Below, in pieces: positions 25,019-37,000 of a stretch of DNA of 64,000 bases. The notes beneath the pieces were generated by a model. That model was given only the letters and a program-made list of their open reading frames with translations. It had not been told where the DNA came from and ran no database searches. Location of the stretch: assembly GCA_023333565.1 (NCBI GenBank), contig JAJKFH010000470.1, positions 124,001-188,000 of the forward strand. The letters run 5' to 3'. Origin of the DNA: Puffinus mauretanicus. Lineage: Eukaryota; Chordata; Aves; Procellariiformes; Procellariidae. Numbering within the stretch: the stretch's first letter is position 1; each line of letters begins with the position of its first letter. A program made the position numbers and the translations under genes.

Positions 25019-26506
25019 GCGTACTTCTTTACATTCTTGCCTATGTGGAAAAAAAAAATCATCTGCCCCATTGCAGTTCTTTCTAGTGTTGCTTCTGCCA
25101 GTGGCAAGCTCAAGTACACAGATAGAGGAGAAAGCAAAGGCGTCTCTGAGGGTGTTCTTCGTTGAGACTTCTGAGAGCAAACTCTTCCTCCTGCCTAAAC
25201 ATTCAGATGGAATAGTCGTAATGCATCAGCTTTTACACTCTGGAAAGCTAATACTACAGCACATAAATGCAAAAAAAAAAAAACCATGGAAATTACACCT
25301 GTGAGAGATCTTCCTATCTTACTAAGTTGAATAATAGAAACTGGAACACTGGAGAAACAATCTGTAAAATGATGGTATTTATTGCTTCCTAGCCTTGAAG
25401 TCATCTGTAATCCTCTTTTCAAAAACAACCTCTGCAACCACCTTGCATTGGTGTTTGCATTCCAAGCTATAATTCTGAGAGTGACTATAAAATGTAGAGG
25501 TGAGCGAAATCTGTTACAAATGTCCTTGATGTGACAGTAGAAACTTCTGATCAACACTTCAACTTTCTGTCTGCAATGCCTGAAAAATGTGTAACAGTTT
25601 TTTGAGACAGTGCTATCCTTGGCTGTTTGCAGAGCCACGTTTTCCCATGTCAAACCCATTAAACGAGCATAAATGCTTTCCTCGGACCGATAGAGGATAC
25701 CTAGAGAAAGTATAGGAACATGCAGCTATAGTTCCTTTATCCAATTTCCCAGTGACTGAATGGTGACATAATGAAAATGCAGAGAAATATTTCTTTAAGA
25801 CTTTTCACACAAGTAGAAACTGCAGCTTTTCTCAAGCAATGAAATCCAGCAACTTTTGACTCACTGGAAACAAGGTTTGGAGCAACAGCCTGTTAAGATT
25901 GCACCTTCCGTGACATCCTGCTTTGTCTTTTCCAACCTTTTAGCCAGGCCATCTTCTATCTCCCCACTAGTTCTCAGCTGCCTTGTCTCTGGTGTTGTGC
26001 TTTCCCCCAGTAATCACTCCTCTTATACCCTGTCTGCCCTTCATTGTGTTACGCCTCCCCTGAATCGCTTGTCTTGCTTCTTCAGTTGCACCACAAAAAG
26101 CTTTTAAGAGCAAAGTTTGGGGTTTAGGGGTTTTTTTTGTGTTGGTTTGGGTTTTTTGGGTCCAGCAAAGCTGGTAACTCCACCATTTCTGAAAGTGGGC
26201 CCTTTTTCTCTACCTGTTCTGGTTCCTTACAGAACTGTGCCGCTCACTTCGCTACCTGCAGCTGATACACATTTAAGTGATACGCATTTCCTAAAAACAC
26301 GTTTAGCTGACACCGGTTCAGGAAGCACCTACCAGATCTGTTTGGTGCAGGTGCTTCCCACCTCCTGATGCTTTCTCTGAGCGTGCTGCTAACATGAGGC
26401 CTGAAGGATACTGTTATCTTTCGGCAAGATTAAAAAGCCACAGAGCCTGGAGAAGCATTTATATTTTATTTACAACTTTACGAGCGCAAAGGTGTTTTCT
26501 AAGCCC
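25019..26506. other. Interval between UTP6 and the COPRS promoter
   Basis: There is no clear gene. The minus strand is open for about 168 codons between roughly 25195 and 25701 and begins behind an acceptor-like CTATACTTTCTCTAG. The predicted protein is rich in Cys, Phe, His and Arg, resembles nothing I know, and would run into the UTP6 3' flank, so I treat it as probably chance. A hairpin is described separately at 26321-26358. Confidence 0.5.
26321..26358. other. 10-bp inverted repeat upstream of COPRS
   Basis: GGAAGCACCT (26321-26330) is the exact reverse complement of AGGTGCTTCC (26349-26358). The 18-nt loop contains a further CCA/TGG pairing and a second GGTGC. It is close to 0.75 kb upstream of the COPRS start. 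No function is known. Confidence 0.5.
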
Positions 26507-26668
26507 TTACGTCTGTGTTTCTCTGCCTTTTTTCTCCAGTTGTTTAATTGCTTGTTTCTGCCCTCGAGTCAGACTGCTTTCCTCTCTCACTGGACACAAT
26601 TTCCAGTAGCAATAAAAGAAGTTACGCTCTGTGCGTTCAAAAAGTACAGATAGCGGTGGTCGCTTCAT
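26507..26668 (-). other. Candidate small ORF (53 codons) divergent from COPRS, with early poly(A) signal
   Basis: On the minus strand an ATG at 26668, just inside the COPRS CpG island edge, opens a 53-residue frame. It starts MKRPPLSVLFERTERN, has a basic end (KQLEKKGRETQT) and stops at TAA 26509-26507. The minus-strand AATAAA at 26470-26465 follows 37 bases later, then a U/GU-rich stretch (CTCTGTGGCTTTTT). The TAA also lies inside a good donor (AC|GTAAGG), so the frame could instead be a first exon. The Kozak context is weak and I recognise no homologue. It fits a short upstream antisense RNA from the bidirectional COPRS promoter; a real microprotein is possible but unproven. Confidence 0.3.
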
Positions 26669-26689
26669 GTAGGTCGGGCGAGTAAGGCT

Positions 26690-27103
26690 CAAAGGGATGG
26701 GGGAGGTCGCAGCGCTGCCCGATCCGAGGCTGCGCCGGGAGAAGCCGCCGCTCGCCCTGCGGCTGGAGGCTCCCGCGGCGCCTCGGTTCCAGCCTCTCTC
26801 ACGACCAGTGTCGCACCGAGCTCCTCGGTCAGCGGGTGCCGAGGCACAGCCATTACGTTCACCGGGTTCAGCAGCAGCCGCCCTTCCCCGCAGACCGCCC
26901 GCCTTACGGTGCCCCTGGCCGCGGGCTGCCTCGGGCGCAGGCGCTGCTGCCGGCGCCGGCCAGCCCCGGCGCTGAGGGGACGAGCGGCTCCGGCAGGGCG
27001 GGAAGGTGGGCGGGGGCGGACGGACGGACGGACGTCCCCTCACGGCGGCGCCTCGCCCGGCCCTGCGGCTGCGCGCCCGGACCCGCCCTCAACGCCGGCC
27101 GGC
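26690..27103 (+). promoter_or_regulatory. COPRS: COPRS promoter, CpG island
   Basis: A CpG-dense block of about 26690-27340 surrounds the inferred first exon of COPRS. It contains a GGAC tetranucleotide run (about 27017-27034) that ends in the palindrome GACGTC (27031-27036), a CRE/ATF-like core, just 68 bases before the start codon. There is no TATA box. The left edge may drive the divergent minus-strand transcript described above. Confidence 0.7.
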
Positions 27104-30100
27104 ATGGCGCGGCTGGTGGTACCGCCGCCTCGGCAGGTGTGGTGGGCTCCTGCGGGGCGGGGAGCGGGGGTCGGGCAGGCTCGCTTCCTCCGCACGGCCC
27201 GGGCGGGCAGCGGAGGCGGCGGGGCCCGCCGGTGCGGGCTTGCCCGAAGTATGCGGCGCTCTGCCCTTTTCGCCGGCCGCGACCCCTGTCAGGCCCCTCC
27301 CAGCAGCGGGCCCGGCCTCAGGCGTGCCGGGCTCGGCTCTGCGAGCACCTGGGAGCCCGGCTTCTGGCACCCACCGCCCTGGGCAGGGGCTGTCCTTCAG
27401 CGAATTCATCTTTGTAGTGAAGTGGTGGGGATAACTCACCTTTCCTTTCCTCTCCCTCTGGGGACCGTCAAACCAGTTGAGGTGTTACCTTCTGCTCTCC
27501 AGGTGCACATCCGCCATCTTTCTCCAGCTCCTCAGGGCTGCTGGAGGGTCTGGCCCTCTCCTGTCTCCTTGGCACGTCGGCTCCCACAAGGTGGTTGGTT
27601 CATAGTCTTTGGTGCTTGTCCTCATTCCACTCCTTGCGTCTTCATTATCTGTGCAGCTTTCACAGTCTGCTGCTGTTCCCAAACGGGCGCATTTTGGGTC
27701 AGTTTGGGGACCTGTTCCCAAAATGGTGGCAGCAGGATTATGGCCATGAGTGAGGAGAGTGGCTGTTCTCTCTTGGCTGCTGCCTGGGGTGACTGATGGC
27801 AGCAGCAGGATGAGCCATCCCTCAGCAGATTTGTGTTCTGAAGGGAAAGCCTGTCTGGTTTAAAACCTCTGATTCATCAAGGGAACAAACAAACAGGTCA
27901 GGCTCAAGGGCTCAGAAACAAAGGCGGTAGAAGTTGCATGAGCCTCATTGGAGAAATCAGTGAAAGGTGCTACTGGATTCTTTAAAACTGTCTCGTAGGT
28001 GATGGCTGCTGCCATTGAGTCCGCAAGCTTGGAGGAGGAGCAACTTCCTAATAAGAGAGAAACTATGACCTGGAAGCCCAGAAAAGGTAAGCCTGAAATA
28101 TTAGGACAAAACAAAGCAGACAGTGGGTAATGAAACGTACACTCTGCTTGAGGAAATATACTTAAAACTTTTTGGTGAGGCATGTGAAATGCCTCTTCAG
28201 TTACTGCACTAAATTATTTCCATGTAGATACTTGTGTATGCCTAGGTGCAAGAGTAATTAATCAATACTACAAAAAATCCTTTTTTTTTTCTTTTTTTAA
28301 ACCAGAGCTGTAGTTTTTCAACATACCTATTTTTTTAAAATACCAACAGGTGAATGTGGTGAAACAAGACTGCTGGGTCCTTTGCCCTAGTTTAAAGAGT
28401 TATTTTCCAACAAGAGACTGACTTGGGCTAGTGTTGTGATGCAAGCCTATGTCCAATGTTCCCAAGCATCTGAAACCTGAAGCAGCACTGTAGTGATATT
28501 ACATATGTAAGAAACTGCATATATTGTAATTAGATTAGTAGTCAAAAGTGCATTCGTATATCTGTCTGAATTATTGCATGCTAAGTACTTAAATGTTCCT
28601 ATTTAATTCCTAAGTATCTCTGTTGGCTCTTTCTATTGGTTTTAGAATGTTTGCTGAAGAATATTCCAAATGTTCTTGATAGCGAGTCTGAAGAAAGTGA
28701 ATTCTCTGATATCTCTCACACTGAAAATGATGTCAGTGTCTCTCCTGTTGACTGTGTTCATATACGTCCTGACCCGGAAGACTTGGGTGGTGAAGTCTCC
28801 CGTATGCCTGAGGCTGTAACTTCTCCAGAGCTGCAAACTGCTGCTGTGTATGAGGTGGAGGACTGGGATAAAGAATTGGAGGACTCTGAATGTAATCCTT
28901 ATGGTGAGTACAAATTTACTTGTGCTTCATTTGAGTTTTAGATAGTATGTGATTGGAGGTAGGTGCTTTGCAGGAGAATGTGCTTAAATAATTCCACGTT
29001 CTATTTTGAGAAGCAATTTTTTTGTTGTTGTTGTTGACCTCATGGATTTGTAATGCATAATTTGTTGTCAAATAGAGGATTTAAAGGCAGTGTTGTGAAG
29101 TTCACACGAAACTCTTGCTTAAGCAATTGAATTCTTAGGGAGTGGAATGGTAAGGAGAAGAATTGTATGTGTGTATCGAGTTCCTCTGGAGAAGCTAGGT
29201 CTCGGTAGCGTTTCTTTGTTATTCTGAAGCATATGAGACAGGTACATGGAGTTTTTTGTGTAAAAGGAATTCTTCCTTTCCTCCAAGAAAATTCATCCAG
29301 ACTGTACACTGTAACGTCTCTCTAGAGCATGGAGTTCTTTGGAGGGGAGCAGTACCAGTGCTCAGTCTCTGAGTATGGTTTGTTGTTGCTTTTGCTGTAG
29401 GTTGGGGCTTTTTTTTTGTGGTAGGTTTTTTTGTTTGGGTGGTTTTTTAAGCTTGATCCTTTTAAGTGGTTGTACATGTGATCAGTCCCATGCACAAAGG
29501 TGGCAATGGGTAGAAGCAGTTTCATCCGCATCTTTAGAGTCATATTAATCCTCCAGTTTGTAAACTGTTTTACGGTCACTTGTGTTGAACTGAGATTGTC
29601 AATCTCCCATTTGCTAGGCTGTATGTTAGGATAGAACAAGTGGATGGAGTTTCGCCAGCAGTGGTGACCTGCTGTGCCGTTGTTGACGCAGAATAGTACC
29701 ATTTCCATTTTCTTCTCATTAATGTGTATCTTTTGTAATTAATACAAACAGTCCTTTCTTTGCTTAGGAAATATCAGTTCTCTGTTTATTTTAATTCCAT
29801 AAATGGCTGTTGTATTCAAGTTCCATTGTTTGATAACAGAAGGAAGTGGGAAAGTTTTTGAAGCCTTCCTATAAAATCATTCTGATTTTAAAATGGAAAT
29901 ACAGTAGTGGTTTTTCACACTGGGGAATCTGAGAAAAAGACTGTTTCCTTTTCGGATGTTTCCCTCTCTTCCATCCTGAGCTTTCCTTTTAATCTCTCAT
30001 CCATCATCACATCCTTTTAATCTCATCCATCAAATTTATAGAATGTTTTGAATTTTTTTTTTTTACTGGAACTGTCACAAGTTCTCTTCTTTTCCTTTAT

Positions 30101-31139
30101 TTAACTAACTCATCCCTACCTGTAGCTAATGCTCGTCAAATCCTCACCAACTAAGAAAGCTGTGATTATGGGATTCAGGTGCTTGTGAAAGATACTGAAT
30201 ACAAGCGTCTGAGTTGTTAACTGCTACAAATAAAAAACGTACTTGGTTGGTCATTTTATGGCTTTTTAAAAACTTTTTTAAAATGCTTGCTTTGATGGCT
30301 TGTTTGGCAGTGCTACTGGAAGGCTGACACGTGGATATACTGTGTTGGGTCCTCTGCTGCCCCGTACTCTGAGCTTTTCATTTGTTCAGTCCTTTCACTG
30401 TCTGCTGGCCAGAAATCTTTTGCTTCTGTTAAAGGACTTTGCCCTATTTTTGTGCTAGTTTGGTTAAATAACAGGCTTATTAGGCTTAATTCTAGCCTAG
30501 TGGAAATGTTGTTCAGAGCTCGCTTTTACAGTACCCCACCCTTCCATTCTGTCCAGTGACCCAGTTCTTAAAGGGTTTGGAGGGCTTCTAATTGGGATGT
30601 GGTTATGGAGACAGCAGGAAGGGGGAGGAGAAATAACAGCAATGGTTTCATGAGCCTTTTATGCCCGGAGAAAATGTAGAACTGCATGCATTGTAAGAGC
30701 TGGTGTTGGATGTTCCGAATCCAGGGAAATCATTGAGCTTTTTGGAAAACTGTTTTGTCTCTGTGGCAAGAACCTTCCTTTAAATGAAGACTTTGCCAAA
30801 TTCAGCTTTCCGTTTGCTTTGTTTGTAGGTCTAATTCATGACTGCTGGCAGATCAAATTGAAATGCTTAACTGGAAGATGCTGTAGACCTGCAAAATAAT
30901 CTGCTACACTATACCACTAGTTTTCTAAGTATCTGCCATGGTTTAAATCTTTTCTTTGATCTTCTTTAGATGCTGGCGATCTCCACTGTGGAAGCTTTCA
31001 GGAAAATAATCTTTTGGCCTCATATTCATGGCGAGAGGATTCGTTTTACAACCCAGGCTGTCACCATGCAGCTTGCCTTGCTTTTACGCCACCAGTTAGA
31101 ATGACTGAGACTGGCCAGTTTGATGATGCTGATGATTGA
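27104..31139 (+). CDS. COPRS: COPRS, coordinator of PRMT5 and differentiation stimulator, four exons
   Basis: COPRS is a small nuclear histone-binding protein that recruits the arginine methyltransferase PRMT5 to chromatin and steers it toward histone H4 Arg3. Exons: 27104-27136, 27999-28086, 28646-28903, 30970-31139. They join in phase to 549 nt, or 182 residues (human 184). Diagnostic similarity is at the end: EDWDKEL (112-118), CNPYDAGD (123-130) and the terminal ETGQFDDADD (173-182), against EDWDSEL, GNPYDADD and ETGQFDDAED in human. The middle is acidic and Ser-rich (SESEESEFSD) and diverges strongly. Exons 3 and 4 are secure and exon 2 is likely. Exon 1 (11 codons, good Kozak, donor CAG|GTGTGG) is inferred from phase, CpG island and length. 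If it is non-coding, translation would begin at the ATG at 28002 (170 residues). Confidence 0.9.
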
Positions 31140-32366
31140 GGTTGACCCTGGTCAGAACTAAGTTTGGCTTCTGAGTTGGATTATGTTCTTCACTGATTGA
31201 GTCATGTCAAGTCCTTTGGCTTGCTTGCAGAATTCTGTGTACGGCCAGAAATGCTACACCATCTCCGAAGTTTTGCTTAGACTGCTTCTGAGCTGTTTAT
31301 AAATTGACTATGCTTGACCTCTGGAAAAGAGTGCAGGTGCTAGCTGTAAGGAGTCAATGCATTTCTGGACTTCTTGTTTGTATTACATAGATCTATGTTG
31401 TTGCTAATGAATTGCTTGAGAGGAAGTATTTAATTTCTAAACTTCAGCTTGTTTGCCAGTTTTGACATGCTGATCCCTGTGTGTCTATGTAATATGTAGT
31501 TTTCTTTCCTTTTCATTTGATGCTGTCAAATTGGTTCAGATAGCTTTAAAAACTCTTCCTCCTTCCAGCTTCTCTGTTGTATTTCAGTGTTGCAGTTTGT
31601 GATTCCATATCTAATACTGATGTTTGACAAAATTAACCATGACAAATACAGAATGAGTTGTTTTGTTTTTATTTTTAACCTCAGTATAAAGGAATTACAA
31701 ATACGTGATACACATTTTGCAAATACACGTGTGAACATACAGTAGGGCCTGCTGCGTCCAATAGGAATGCTGGGTGCTTAAGACTGCCTCCCAGCAAAGG
31801 TTTCTCCACATCAGACCTTCTTGTATATGGGCATATTATCCTTCAGTGTCACAGTTGCCTTTATAACATTCTCATATGACATCAGACGTGTAATGACGAA
31901 GAAAATATCTATGCTTATATAGTGTCTTGCAGCATATCATCTCTGTGCCCTGCAAACAGTAGTGGATTAAGGTTCCTGATACTGCTGATGTGTTTGTTTT
32001 GTTGTTGTTTGTGTTGTGGCAAATGAGGAGATAGGAACACAAAATACCTCCATAAAGTCTCTAAGGGACTCTTTCCCTGCACGGCAAGAAAGCCCTAGCT
32101 GTGCTATCTAAGGCATTGGGGGTGTTTTTTTTTGTTCTGTGGACTGCTGTGTATCAGAGAGAGTGCAGCTCTTCGAGTCCTGCATTAGTTAGAACACGCA
32201 CTTGACTCTGTGGAATGGAAGTGAGAATTGACTATAGCCAGCTTCTCAAGTTTGGATATATAGTGGCTTCTTTCTCTGAGAAAACAGGCATGAAACTCTG
32301 AGCATAACTATAACTGAGTCATCAACTGGAGTAAAATCGTTGATTTGCATTTATAAATGCAATATT

Positions 32367-32372
32367 AATAAA
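32367..32372 (+). terminator. COPRS: Possible COPRS distal polyadenylation signal (AATAAA)
   Basis: This is the first canonical AATAAA I found on the plus strand after the COPRS stop codon, about 1.2 kb downstream. A variant signal nearer the stop could be used instead, so the 3' end is uncertain. Confidence 0.3.
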
Positions 32373-34012
32373 TATAAATTGAGTACAGATTACTGTTTAA
32401 ATAACAATACACCAGTAAATTGTACAAGTTCTTCTGAAAAAAGCGCTGATTATTTTGTGAGCCTATTTATCACTTCCTAGGCTTCAGCTGTAGATGGCAA
32501 TGCTCAACGCTACCCTGCAGAGGGCAGCAAAAAATTGTCTACCCTGCTCAGCGTCTTTTCATCTGGCACTAAATTTCATCAGCAAGTGTCAGATCCCTGG
32601 GCTGGATTTCTAACGTTGATAGCAATTTAGATCTGTGTTCTGCATAGCCCTGTTGTTCCCCAGTGAGACTGATTCATGGCCCTGATTAGTTTCTCATTTT
32701 TTTTATTTCACTCTGAAGTTACACTTACTGGACTGAAAAATTTCTCCCGTGGCTGAGAAAAGAACATCACTTGGCTTCAGGCTTAATATATTTTTTTTTT
32801 TTTACTATGCTTGCGGGAGATGTCCCATCGTATTTAATAAAGATGAAACTAACAGAATTCTGTGGAAGCAAACCCACCTTCTTCAGAATTGTTTTAAAAG
32901 GATAAGCAAGAAGTCTTTATAACATTGATTAGGTTGATTTTCTTCCTGTATAGTTCCAAAATTCCATCAGTCCCAAAGTCTTCAAGCCATTTTCTATGCA
33001 CTCCTATAAATCAGGTTTGTTTTTTCAGCCGGTACTTTTAATTGCAATCAGCCTTGTCTATCTGGGCTGTCATGTTATTTGAGGAGAAATTGTCTTGAAT
33101 GGCTGCCTTGCTGAGCTGTTTGTATTTTAAGTGATTGTAAACTTAAAAGATTTGTTTTCAGTTTCCCTTTTAGGTTAAAACTGACACCACCCCCACCAGC
33201 TTTGGAAAATATGGCATGAGGATTTTACAGCAGAGATGCACTGCACTCTCTAGGGATATGTAGGCAAATGTAACTTCATCTTGGCCCTGCTTGTTAGGGA
33301 AGGGTCTTAATGTAAAGCTTGATCTGAATACTCTCAAACTTCTGTGGGATTAGAAAACCAGATGCAGACTTCTCAGAAAGCATCTCCGTGGAAGGATTTG
33401 AAACCAAGCTCACGGATTCCAATGTTTCTGCACTACGGAGTGTTTCACATTCCATTGTGAATCTTGCACTGAGCCTGTTTTGTGTTGACACAAGCGTGCC
33501 ATTCTAGGCAAGAATACGTTGCAATTAAAAACAATATAAGGTAACACACGAGCCAACAATTCAAGCCAAGAGCGTCAACCCTTCAGCTTGCTCAAATTAT
33601 TGGAGGGAAAAGAGTCCCATCGCAGGACCAAGATTGTAAATATTTTACGCATACAAGAAACACATTGGCAGTACATAAGTTTTCCAACTGATTTATCAGA
33701 AGCGTCAAAAGATTTCTCAGTTAAATGCGCATACATCTCTAACAAGATTTCCCCCTTCTATACCTACAGTATGAGATACCATTCAAAGGACGGCTCTTCC
33801 GCAGGTTAATATGCTTGCTGGGTTTATATTGTGGGGGAGGCTTAGTAGTGTGGCACAATACGGTGACTCAGAAGGAGACCTGGGTACAACTCTGAAGCTG
33901 CCCTTGCTTTTCTTCTCATTTCCCCTTTTTACAGGTAGAGATAATGATACCAGCCTGTTCGTAAAGTACTTCAAATTCCCTAAGCAAGAAGTTTTGTGTA
34001 AATAGTGATGTG

Positions 34013-34033
34013 TTTTTTTTTAAAAAAAAAAAA
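34013..34033. repeat. T9A12 homopolymer junction
   Basis: Nine T run directly into twelve A, a self-complementary low-complexity block followed by further A-rich sequence. No associated element was recognised. Confidence 0.8.
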
Positions 34034-37000
34034 CAAAAACAGTTTTGCATTTTCTTTGAATAGGCCAGCAAAGAAGCTAGAATTTGTTTTGGGTGCATCT
34101 GTTGTTTCCTTTGAGACCTACAGGGAATGATTTGCAAGAGGAAATAATTGAAGGAAATGTGTTCATATTTCCTGTTGGTAAGGTACAGCATTTAATTCAT
34201 ACATCAGATTGAGATAGTGGTTTCTTGCTCTTATATAACCACAAAATCCAGCCCATTTTAGTGTCTTTTAAAGACACTACTACTTGACTTGCTGTTTTGT
34301 CCAATCTTTTAACTAGTGTGCTTTGGCTCTTAAGCTGAGAAAATGCCTCCACTGTTGAGGGGACTATGTGAATAATTTCACAGACTAAAGGAAAAATGCT
34401 GATGGCAGCAGCTCATCCTGACCATCTGGTGCTTCCAAGGACACCAGTGTAAATCCCATTGTAACAAAGGTCATTTTGTGAAGCTAGTGGGTAAGCCTCT
34501 GTAGGCACGGGGAAGGAACTTGTGATACTTATCCTCTGTGGTTCTATATTGAAAACGTAGGCATCGGAGGCTCAAGTATTAGCGAATAAAATTGTGGTGG
34601 AGTTGTTAGTCCTGGAGTACCAGCTGCTCATACCATAGCTTCCTAGCTTGGCAGAAGAAACCGTAACCTACTAAAAAAAGCTGCAAAGCACACAACCCTA
34701 ATAATTGGTTTTAGTGGTGGCAACAGCTTCCTTTAAGCATTTGGAATAGATACTCAGCTGATAGAAACTGTTGCAGCTCATTACCCAAGCAGAAGCTCTG
34801 TCCCTGTATATCCCCCTATGCAATGCCTGTATTATCTCTGAGCTAAAGCTCACGTTCAGTGTTTCATTATTGCTGTGGATTTTAGTTCTTAATATAATGG
34901 GCTTTCTTTACATTCATTGTAACTCTATGGACCTTCACAGAGCAAAAACTATGAATGTGGCTCAATGTCTATATTTGTTTCTTTGCAGGTTGTTTTGGGT
35001 TTTTTTTTTCCCACATTGAGGATAGCTAATTTCAGGACATGTAGCCAAAATCAGCCTAGGAAAGTTAACTTCTTATAATTCAGCAAGTCTTGATTCTCTG
35101 GCCTGAATTATTTTAATCAAACCTTTTCCGATCTGCCTGCAACTTCTACATTTAGACCTGGAAAATCTTTTCATTGTATGATGCAGGAATTTAAGAGTGA
35201 GTTGTATACATAAGTTGTTTGTATTTTTTTGTTGTTTTATTGTTTTATTTCCCTCAAAGGAAAATACCAGTTAATTCTGCTCAGTCCTTTTTGAGTTTTT
35301 GGTCCTTAGTAAAATTTACATTGAGCAACACATTTTCTTGATACTTACAGTACCAGAGGACACCGCATTCTCATTGTGCTGCTTTGCCATTTTAATCAGT
35401 GTAGGTATTGCAGACTCTTGTTCCAACATTAAACAAGTTATTTAGTATTTCTATTTCTACCTCGGGAACTACTCCAGAACTTTCACGTTCTCACTGAGGA
35501 GTTCCTTCAGTTACTTAACACATACTAGAAAATATTTTGTCTTTTTTTAATTATTTGATCACAGATAAAGTAATCTAATTTAATCTGTAATCTTTGTTGG
35601 TTTGTGAGTAAATGTGCAACATTATAATATAGAACTGGCTGGCTACAGTTGGCTGGGAATTGTGTAACTCCGTCTCCTGCTGTACGTGTTGCATGCTCAA
35701 ATGCTTCTGGGGAAGTAAATAGGTGTGACAGTGTGATTAAACAGGACGTATACTCCACAGCAGAGAGTACAGCCTCCTTTTATGTAACTGAAGTTTCAGA
35801 TAGTAAGGAAAAGTATTTTAGGTGAGCAGGTCTTTACAGTGTGTGTGACAGTAGTGTGGTAGAATTGGAATAGCAAGGCCAGAGGAACAGCTGATACTTC
35901 CAAAAGAAGCATGGGCAACAAATCAAAATAATATATTAGGGGTTGTCTTAGTAACTTTTAGGGGGAGTGGTGATAGACTGGAACCTTGTTCAGCGCTAGA
36001 TCTGAATTAATTTCTAGCATGGCTAGGCAGCCACTGAAAGCCAGTGCTGTTTGAAGCCAATTCATATTGCGGTATTTGGCACGAGTGAATACTGAGCTGG
36101 TGGTGTCTCAGGTGGATTCTCTGCAAGGAATTGGGGAATGAACTGAGTGGTTCCAAAAGCACCCTTTTTGTCAGGAGAGAAGCATGTTCTGTGTTTTGTC
36201 TGGATTTGATACACACTTCAGTGGACAATATTAGAAAACTTAGGAACTACATCTGCTTCAACATAGCATCTTTTGTGAAAATAAAATATCTGTAGGGGAG
36301 GATAACAAGGAACATCTAGATTTTATGCTGTGCAGGCCTGTTAGATTCTTCTGCTTGGTTCCAGTTGCTGCATTTACTGCATTTTACCAAAATATACTGG
36401 GTCTGATATAAAAAACCATCTGATATTGCATTGCAATTCAGAACCTCTCGTAAAACTCCCCTAGGGAAAAGGGGAAGGGTGTAGGGAGAAATTAATATAG
36501 CTGCTATTTTAAACTTTTAATGGCTGCGTGTCATAGATAGGGATCACTTTGGTTATGTAGCCTAACCCTCTGTCCTCCAGTATACAGCCAAGGAATTCTT
36601 GTGGCAGAAGAAATGCTTCTTCCATATTGATTTAACACATCTTGTAAGCTTTTACTTCACAGACAAATTAAAGCTATACATACAGGTTTAATAATTACGT
36701 ATAAACACATGAGATGATGTACAAAATAGTACCTGGAGTGTTGATCTGCTGGAACAAGCCCTTGTCCCTATGTGCAAGCCTGAGGAAGTCCACGTGGGGC
36801 AACAGGTCTGGTACAGGAATCTCGGTTGCTGCGTTCTCCTTGGTACAGGAGAAGAACACGTAAGGGAAGTTTGCAAATTTTGTTTCAACTGCAGTTCACT
36901 CGTTACGTCACAAGCTGAAGTGGGATAAGTGTTAATCTGAAATGAATGCACAAAGGTGGAGCCTGTAAATAGCCACAGTGCTAATTAAGAAGCCATCATC

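Noticed and set aside
36688..36951. 87-codon minus-strand ORF as a possible RAB11FIP4 exon
   Set aside because: The sequence has no coiled-coil or Rab-binding-domain residues and no match to the remembered RAB11FIP4 C-terminus.
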